11,093 bases of DNA from Nitrososphaerales archaeon TH526 (GTDB lineage: Archaea; Thermoproteota; Nitrososphaeria; Nitrososphaerales; Nitrososphaeraceae): contig JAATVR010000271.1 in assembly GCA_014523665.1 (NCBI GenBank), positions 1-11,093 of the forward strand, in the 5' to 3' direction. Made by a program: the position numbers and the translations under genes. Below the pieces are notes generated by a model. It had not been told where the DNA came from, ran no database searches, and saw only the letters and a program-made list of their open reading frames with translations. Shown here in pieces: positions 5,903 to 11,093 of the stretch (the stretch's first letter is position 1; each line of letters starts with the position of its first letter).

Positions 5903-5922
5903 ATGCGATTACGTAATCGCAT
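5903..5922. promoter_or_regulatory. Perfect 20-bp palindrome, candidate operator
   Basis: ATGCGATTAC is followed directly by its exact reverse complement. With no loop it is better as a protein-binding DNA site than as an RNA hairpin. It lies 60 nt after the RHH stop codon and abuts a TATA-like ATTATAGT (5921-5928), in the place where a BRE or repressor site would sit. Confidence 0.6.
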
Positions 5923-6333
5923 TATAGTTATCAATACCTTATCATTCATGAAACCAACCAAATTGTCCGAACATTTTTTGGCTCCCATCGCCAAACTTTT
6001 AGACCTTGTCATTTAAACAACTATAAATTACTCTTAGATATGGTCCTTCTTTTTAACCCGAATTAAAAGTCCTATCTTGGTCACATTTAATTTAACATAT
6101 TATTTTTATACTTTATTTATTCCTTGGTCATAAACTATACTACAATAGACAAATCCGTATTTGTTAACATCCTCATTTACCGGCTGAATGTATATTAGGA
6201 TTATAAGCAAGCATATTATCAATGCATCATGAATTAAAGACGGGCAGACAAGTCTCGATCTAATAGCAATTTGCCAAAACTGAGTATAAACATAATCTGA
6301 GTCAAGAAGTGGTATCATAGGAATGGACATCGA

Positions 6334-6403
6334 CAGAGTGCATATCTCTATATCTTCTCATCAGAGTGCATATCTCTATATCTTCTCATCAGAGTGCATA
6401 TCT
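6334..6403. repeat. 28-bp tandem repeat, about 2.5 copies
   Basis: The unit begins CAGAGTGCATATCTCTATAT and is 28 bp long. Copies at 6334-6361 and 6362-6389 are identical; a third at 6390-6403 matches for 14 bp and then diverges. It lies 31-100 bp beyond the stop codon of the PF04008 gene, where its terminator would be expected. There are no spacers, so it is not a CRISPR array. Confidence 0.9.
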
Positions 6404-6433
6404 ATAAATTCTAGATCCTGAAACCGGGCAAAC

Positions 6434-6916
6434 TCACAATTTGTACCCAATAGAGCGCAGGAAATCTTTTCGATCTCGCTCATCTTGTGCTAGCTCTATC
6501 CCTTTAGGTTTGAACCCATCCACTACCCCTAAAATGCCTCTTCCCTGTTCAGTTTCCATGATGAGAACTTCGAGCGGATTAGCAGTAGCACAGTAAAGGT
6601 TAACAATTTCAGGTACATCCTTCAGCCTCGGTAAAATATTGATAGGATACGCCTTGTTCATGAGCACTACCAAGATATGCCCACAACCAATGTCATTTGC
6701 GTATTTTATAGCAAGGGATTCAAGTTCTGTATCATTGCCGGAATGTCTTACCAGACACGGTCCACTGGCCTCGCAAAAGCCTATCCCGAATTTAATGTTG
6801 GGGACACAATTGACCATGCATTCATGTACGTCCTCAACCGTTTTGATAAAATGGCTTTGTGCAAGTATGATCTGCGTATCAGGCGGCAGAACTATCTTGT
6901 ATGACTTCATCTCCAT
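6434..6916 (-). CDS. Adenosine-specific kinase family protein (PF04008)
   Basis: A 160-residue protein of the archaeal PF04008 family (DUF355), called adenosine-specific kinase after structural work on the Pyrobaculum member. Almost the full family signature is present: KFGIGFCEASGPCLVRHSGND at about 42-62 (conserved glycines and the RHSGND block), the GCGHILVVLMNKAYPINIL core, VPEIVNLYCATANPLEV, and the near-invariant ETEQGRGILGVVDGF at 121-135, ending in RKDFLRSIGYKL. The protein is soluble with no signal peptide. The kinase name comes from nucleotide binding, and the cellular reaction is not well established. The frame also has a TTG at 6922 and an ATG at 6910; I chose the ATG at 6916 because the TATA box is centred 27 nt upstream of it. 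The gene stands alone, with no T-run terminator visible just downstream. Confidence 0.93.
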   Translation of the reverse strand: MEMKSYKIVLPPDTQIILAQSHFIKTVEDVHECMVNCVPNIKFGIGFCEASGPCLVRHSGNDTELESLAIKYANDIGCGHILVVLMNKAYPINILPRLKDVPEIVNLYCATANPLEVLIMETEQGRGILGVVDGFKPKGIELAQDERDRKDFLRSIGYKL

Positions 6917-6938
6917 AAGCAAACTACTATTAACTATG

Positions 6939-6947
6939 AATATAAAT
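6939..6947 (-). promoter_or_regulatory. TATA box of the PF04008 gene
   Basis: On the - strand it reads ATTTATATT, centred about 27 nt upstream of the ATG at 6916. This indicates a leaderless transcript and decides the start among TTG 6922, ATG 6916 and ATG 6910. Confidence 0.65.
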
Positions 6948-7065
6948 TAGAAACCATGTTTGATTTTTATCTAATCTGAACCGAGGCATAACCGAGGCTC
7001 TATTGCTTTCGCACATTTGCAGTCTATTCCAATTCGGAAGAGCGAGGCCAATTAGCCATGCCAGC

Positions 7066-7073
7066 AAAAAAAA
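7066..7073 (-). terminator. Terminator of the CopC-CopD fusion gene
   Basis: A run of eight A on the + strand, giving eight U in the transcript, lies 59-66 nt beyond the stop codon at 7132. No strong hairpin is seen, as is usual for archaeal termination. Confidence 0.45.
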
Positions 7074-7131
7074 GAGACAGAATTGTCATAATAGAGCATT
7101 AGCAAGTGGTTCAGTAGTTTTAGTATTGATA

Positions 7132-10100
7132 TTATTCGATCTTTTTCCTTCGAGATTGGGAAGACTCTGGATCAACACGTATGCTCACAGTGGTACTCGT
7201 CCCATTCACCTGCTTAATACTGCTCTTCAAGCTGAGAACGCTATTTATGTAGAAAGCAGCGCTAGCAAAGACGCCTGCTGCAATAATTGGACTCATTAAA
7301 TTCTCAAAACCAATATTGAACAAAGGGGTAAAGGGGGTCAGTCCTCCAGGGGGATAGGTCGATGCTATCTCACTTGAATTCCCTTGCTGGGATTGACCTT
7401 CATTTGAGGATGACAGCGATGAAGATGAAGGAGATGACGCTGACGAGGATTGCCCCTTCAACGGGTTTACGCTTGATGTAATGTATCCAATAGCATTTCC
7501 ACGCTGTGCCGCAAACCAAACTTTACCCTCACTGTCCGTCGTCAAATATTGAACAAAGGGAGATGACGAGGGTAACGCTACCTCTTTGAACTTGCCCGTG
7601 GAAGGATCGATTACTGCTATCTTGTTTGTGACATGCTCTGCTACCCAAAGGTTTCGATCCTTGTCCAAAGCCATACCAAACGGTAACGCATCTTTTGCTA
7701 ATGGTGCAAAGTCACTAAACGTCCTAAACACCGGGTTAAAAACGGAAACCACATGTCCATCATGTTCAGAAATGTAAATGTTTCCTGAATAGGGATCTAA
7801 GAGGAGTGCAGTAGGGCTGATCAAAGTGTCATTCTCTACATCATTTTCATTCCCACCACCACTGCCGCCAGAACTACCTGTTGCAGGTGCAAATTCATTT
7901 ACTGTAAAGTTGTTTGCGGGATCGATGTTGGCGATCTTCCCTACTCCTTCCGCAACCCAGACTTGTCCAGTAGATGAATCGATTGCTATTCCTAATGGAT
8001 TCGAATTAGGAGTCGGCAGAGGCACTGAATTTGTAAAATTACCTTGTTTGGTATCAAATATCAGCACTTCGCCAGTAGAAGGAGATGTGATCCAGACAGT
8101 CTTAGATCTACCGCCTATCTGACCTCCAATTCCTTGTTGTTGTCCTCCTTCCTCGGTACCTAAAACAGTGCCATTCTGCCTAGATGTAACTGAACCTGTA
8201 CTCTTATTGTTAATTATTGGCAGACTAATCGGAAAATCAGCGCTTCTTACAGCAATTGAAGAGGGAACTATACGATCATTGGGGAAGCCATGCAGTTGGG
8301 TACTGTTCGTTTGAGGATCGTAGACTCCCAACACCTTACTAATAGGGTCTATGAACCAAATCCGTTCGTTTGACTGGTCAAAGGCCATTGTCGTGATTAT
8401 GTTTGTACCATTTATCTTGTGTTCTCGATATTCTTTATTAGGGATATCATATTCAAATATTCTTCCAGTTCCCAGAGCAGTATCTCCAACCCAGATCGAG
8501 TTCCTAGATGGGTCGAAAACAGGATACAGTGGCTGACTCTTATTGTCCGGCATCGCGACTTGAGTCACGCTGTAGTCTATCTGGTCAAGATCGGGCTTGA
8601 CAAATAGACTGAAGGTTGCAACGAGGTCCAAAGTATTGGCTTGATTCCTAACACCTTCTATAATCATGTCCCATTCGCCTGCAAGACCAAAGGATGCGTT
8701 AGCAGTGAAGAGTCCGTCTGAGACTTTCTTTGTCTGGATTTCGATAGGACCTATATTCTCTGTAGTTTGAGTCATCTTTATCCCGACCGTTCGCATATCA
8801 AGAGGCTTTCCTAAAGAGTCCAGAAATTCGATCTCAAAATTGTTATTTCCTACAGTGAACGGTTCTATGGAAAGTTTGATTCTAGCTGTCGCATTCTCTA
8901 TGTATTGTGATGCTGAATGCCCTCCACCGGCGATATTTTGACCCCCATCATCACCACCATTGCTCTGACCAATCCCATTATTGAAGCCAGAGGTAGTAAA
9001 CAAAAGGTTCTGAATGTCAGTCTGCTGATTATTTTCGCCGTTTTGCTGAAGTTGACCCTGAAACTCGCTTGCTGGCAGACCAGTATTCGTCAGTACTGCT
9101 ACCGCACCAAGTAGCAAAATTCCGAGTATTGCTTCAATCTTGATACTTCTATTAAATCGAGAAATTGTTTTCGACCATGCTATTGTTGCCGCAGGATTTC
9201 TGATTGATCGATGGTCCGAATCATCAAGTGATCTCGATGGGTTTCCTGAGTGACCATGATCGTCATCACTAGCTGGATTGTTTCCGTTGTTCTTGGGCTT
9301 ACTGTCATCATATGTGCGCGGGGAAGGAACCCCACTGTTGTTCCTGTTTCGAGTAATTCTTTGCCGCACATTTTTTATCAATTGGGCAAATTTGTTTTGT
9401 GCTGGAACACTTTCTTTTTCAATGGTGTTTGCATCTTGCTCCGATGAGAAAGAGGAGGATGAGGTGGTGGTGGTGGTGGTGGTGGTGGTGGAGGGCGATG
9501 GTGAATAAGTTGAGGAATACGATTTTTCATCATCCTTTATTCTTGATACTACCACTTGCTCTTGTTGTTGTTGCTGATGCCGTTGAGTAGCAGCTAGTGC
9601 ATTAAGAGCATTCCTGTGGATCACTCTCTGATTATATCCTCCCATCGCGAGCATGATCGCTGCTATAATTAATTTGGCAAGCAGTGCCTTCCCATAAAGA
9701 GAAGCAATCGTCAAATTCAAATCGTCCTCCAAGATGTACAGTAGGAATGGACCGGTAATCATGATGACGCCCAAAACTACTACAGGTAGCGTTGAAAAGC
9801 GAGGAATTAGAATGCATAAAATACTACATTTAGTCCGTTCATCCAACGTTTCACTCCGTCTTAATTTGGGAACTACATCCAGCGCAAGATAGATCACACC
9901 TCCGATCCATATTGAGGCTGCTAAATTATGTACAAAGTCGATGGTGATTGGTATTTGAGCTCCCGTATTGATGGCTGCCCCATGGCCCATCAAGGATGTA
10001 GTCAGAAGAGTAAGAAAACCTACTATCATGATAGCTACGAGCTCACGCTTTATGACAAGTCCACCAGACGCTAATGGATTTGTTTTCGATCGGTTAGCAA

Positions 10101-11016
10101 GATTGCTGTTTGCAGACAGTAGTGCTCTTTTCCTCCTCCTCTTCACCTTCAAATAAACAAACAAAATCAAACCAAATAACAAAAATGACACAGCGGTTCT
10201 CACAAACCAAATATTTCCAAATTTGGTAGTCATTGCATCTATCATCCCCACGTTAAGAGAGTACGCCAAAGCATAAATCATCCCAAAATCTGCCGCTACA
10301 ACGATAACCGAACCAATCAACATTATCATTACCAATCGCTGGTCAATACTTTTTCTAAATTGACCAAGTTCCTCAGACATCCTCTGCACAACGTTTCTTT
10401 TTTGATCCCTCCTGCCATGTTGTTCGTCCTTGCCCTGGCTAGATGAACTTACGAACGATGTTACATTGGTAAATGGTTTCCAAAGCCAGAGTGACGCAAA
10501 ACATGCTCCTACGATGACTACCTGACCAACTAAGGCTGGATATCTGGCTATGGCGTCAGGCGCTGATAATTCGTCAAAAGCTGACGCTACTGTAGAACCT
10601 TCTCCCTGAGCTGACCCAGAAGAGGAGGGTAAAGATGTTGTCTCTCCTACACCGAATACGAATGCGTCGTCTGTGACATGGCCATCTATCTGAGATAGCA
10701 TCTTAGTTGATACGGTGTATATCCCATCCTCAAGCCCTTCACCAGGCAGGGTTACTCCGAGGGTACTCTGGTCCCCGTCGAAATGCTGTGTATCTTTATT
10801 GTCGATCTGCTTCCCATCAGGTCCTAAGACCTTCACTTCGCTATACCTATCATCTACAGGTTCACTAAGAAAAACCTCAACTTTAGCAGGGGGTTTTTCC
10901 AAGCTCTCGGAGGGCTTTGGACTACTATCTAGGACAAACGCATGACCGAACACATCCCCTGCCGATGGGAGCAGAAACAGTAATGCAACGATTGGCCATA
11001 ATAATAGAAAAGACAA
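7132..11016 (-). CDS. CopC-CopD copper transport fusion with YtkA-like domain and beta-propeller
   Basis: A 1294-residue membrane protein, far longer than usual CopC-CopD fusions. Residues 1-24 are a hydrophobic signal segment; cleavage before His25 would expose the N-terminal His that, with Asp111 and His113 (SQIDGHV), forms the CopC Cu(II) site (CopC, 25-123). CopD follows with seven membrane segments near 156-180, 228-252, 268-290, 324-344, 358-381, 405-430 and 440-462, with His345 (MGHGAA) and His363 (FVHNLAASIWIGG) at family positions. A hydrophilic linker (463-625) has Gln and nine-Thr tracts. Membrane segment 626-645 leads to a YtkA/FixH-like domain (706-808) and a Vgb/NHL-like propeller (about 826-1185) with seven VWVAE/IWFID-type strands. 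A Ser-rich stretch and a last membrane segment (1241-1262) follow. Basic loops put CopC and propeller outside. Copper uptake is inferred. The TTG start is weak: the frame stays open to 11093 and the gene may begin beyond the window. Confidence 0.9.
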   Translation of the reverse strand: MSFLLLWPIVALLFLLPSAGDVFGHAFVLDSSPKPSESLEKPPAKVEVFLSEPVDDRYSEVKVLGPDGKQIDNKDTQHFDGDQSTLGVTLPGEGLEDGIYTVSTKMLSQIDGHVTDDAFVFGVGETTSLPSSSGSAQGEGSTVASAFDELSAPDAIARYPALVGQVVIVGACFASLWLWKPFTNVTSFVSSSSQGKDEQHGRRDQKRNVVQRMSEELGQFRKSIDQRLVMIMLIGSVIVVAADFGMIYALAYSLNVGMIDAMTTKFGNIWFVRTAVSFLLFGLILFVYLKVKRRRKRALLSANSNLANRSKTNPLASGGLVIKRELVAIMIVGFLTLLTTSLMGHGAAINTGAQIPITIDFVHNLAASIWIGGVIYLALDVVPKLRRSETLDERTKCSILCILIPRFSTLPVVVLGVIMITGPFLLYILEDDLNLTIASLYGKALLAKLIIAAIMLAMGGYNQRVIHRNALNALAATQRHQQQQQEQVVVSRIKDDEKSYSSTYSPSPSTTTTTTTTTSSSSFSSEQDANTIEKESVPAQNKFAQLIKNVRQRITRNRNNSGVPSPRTYDDSKPKNNGNNPASDDDHGHSGNPSRSLDDSDHRSIRNPAATIAWSKTISRFNRSIKIEAILGILLLGAVAVLTNTGLPASEFQGQLQQNGENNQQTDIQNLLFTTSGFNNGIGQSNGGDDGGQNIAGGGHSASQYIENATARIKLSIEPFTVGNNNFEIEFLDSLGKPLDMRTVGIKMTQTTENIGPIEIQTKKVSDGLFTANASFGLAGEWDMIIEGVRNQANTLDLVATFSLFVKPDLDQIDYSVTQVAMPDNKSQPLYPVFDPSRNSIWVGDTALGTGRIFEYDIPNKEYREHKINGTNIITTMAFDQSNERIWFIDPISKVLGVYDPQTNSTQLHGFPNDRIVPSSIAVRSADFPISLPIINNKSTGSVTSRQNGTVLGTEEGGQQQGIGGQIGGRSKTVWITSPSTGEVLIFDTKQGNFTNSVPLPTPNSNPLGIAIDSSTGQVWVAEGVGKIANIDPANNFTVNEFAPATGSSGGSGGGNENDVENDTLISPTALLLDPYSGNIYISEHDGHVVSVFNPVFRTFSDFAPLAKDALPFGMALDKDRNLWVAEHVTNKIAVIDPSTGKFKEVALPSSSPFVQYLTTDSEGKVWFAAQRGNAIGYITSSVNPLKGQSSSASSPSSSSLSSSNEGQSQQGNSSEIASTYPPGGLTPFTPLFNIGFENLMSPIIAAGVFASAAFYINSVLSLKSSIKQVNGTSTTVSIRVDPESSQSRRKKIE
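9463..9489 (-). repeat. Nine GGT units encoding a poly-Thr tract
   Basis: Nine GGT triplets on the + strand read as nine ACC (Thr) codons in the cytoplasmic linker of the CopC-CopD fusion, flanked by Ser codons. Slippage by whole units would only change the linker length. Confidence 0.9.
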
Positions 11017-11093
11017 AGGGAAAAGAGAAAGAGAATGCCAAGCCTTGGTATGGTGAAAATAATCAAGAAAACCAAGTGATTCAATTGCGGTCA

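Larger units (their letters stand above)
5844..6433. other. Long AT-rich intergenic region with palindrome and tandem repeat
   Basis: No secure gene lies in these 590 bases. Going left to right there is a perfect 20-bp palindrome (5903-5922), an overlapping TATA-like element, a 22-codon ATG frame (5948-6016), a second TATA-like ACTATAAAT near 6020, and a T-run at 6050-6054. An AT-rich stretch to 6330 contains a 74-codon - strand frame (6106-6330) that is probably not a gene. A 28-bp tandem repeat lies at 6334-6403. Confidence 0.55.

Noticed and set aside
5844..6105. Toxin gene partner for the RHH protein
   Set aside because: RHH proteins are often antitoxins, but no frame of toxin size or motif follows or precedes it on the same strand.
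6106..6330. 74-codon ATG frame on the - strand with a hydrophobic stretch
   Set aside because: It lies in an AT-rich region, matches no family I know, and the TATA-like elements in the tandem repeat are not at the 27-nt spacing seen at real genes here.
6334..6403. CRISPR array
   Set aside because: The 28-bp units follow each other directly without spacers, and no cas gene is present.
6639..6950. 103-codon + strand frame
   Set aside because: Antisense to the highly conserved PF04008 gene, so it is a shadow.
7003..7299. 98-codon + strand frame
   Set aside because: Its second half is antisense to the 3' end of the CopC-CopD fusion and its first half spans that gene's terminator; no recognisable features.
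1..11093. tRNA or rRNA genes
   Set aside because: I looked in the gaps for a T-arm GGTTCGA-type block with paired stems and for conserved rRNA stretches and found none.

Overview
The window looks like a chromosomal stretch from an ammonia-oxidising thaumarchaeon (class Nitrososphaeria, probably a soil-type group I.1b lineage). This is an inference. It rests on archaeal TATA boxes centred about 27 nt upstream of start codons (leaderless transcripts), T-run terminators without strong hairpins, short secreted proteins with A-x-A|Q or H-A|Q type signal cleavage sites, a secreted CHRD-domain protein, an archaeal PF04008 'adenosine-specific kinase', and a very large CopC-CopD copper-transport fusion. 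The genes are mostly single transcription units with their own promoters. I see no operon, mobile element, CRISPR array, rRNA or tRNA.

Left part (1-2655): two secreted proteins of unknown function on the + strand (246 aa and 80 aa; the second carries tandem N-glycosylation sequons), then a predicted cytoplasmic zinc-peptidase-like protein with a metzincin-type HExxHxxGxxD motif and an unsettled N-terminus.

Middle (2656-5300): a radical SAM protein of the AmmeMemoRadiSam family (AmrS, - strand) is divergent from a YfcE/MJ0936-type metallophosphoesterase (+ strand), with one near-palindromic TATA element between them. A secreted CHRD protein with an acidic tail follows on the - strand.

Region 5300-6430 is nearly gene-free. 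It holds a 56-aa ribbon-helix-helix regulator, inverted repeats upstream of it, a perfect 20-bp palindrome next to a TATA-like element downstream of it, and a 28-bp tandem repeat. It is the most regulatory-looking part of the window.

Right part (6434-11093): the PF04008 protein (- strand), then a 1294-codon - strand gene fusing periplasm-type CopC, membrane CopD, a cytoplasmic low-complexity linker, a YtkA/FixH-like domain, a seven-repeat Vgb/NHL-like beta-propeller and a C-terminal membrane anchor. Its frame stays open to the right edge of the window, so its true start may lie outside. Copper handling would fit an ammonia oxidiser that depends on copper enzymes, but no ammonia-oxidation gene is present here.
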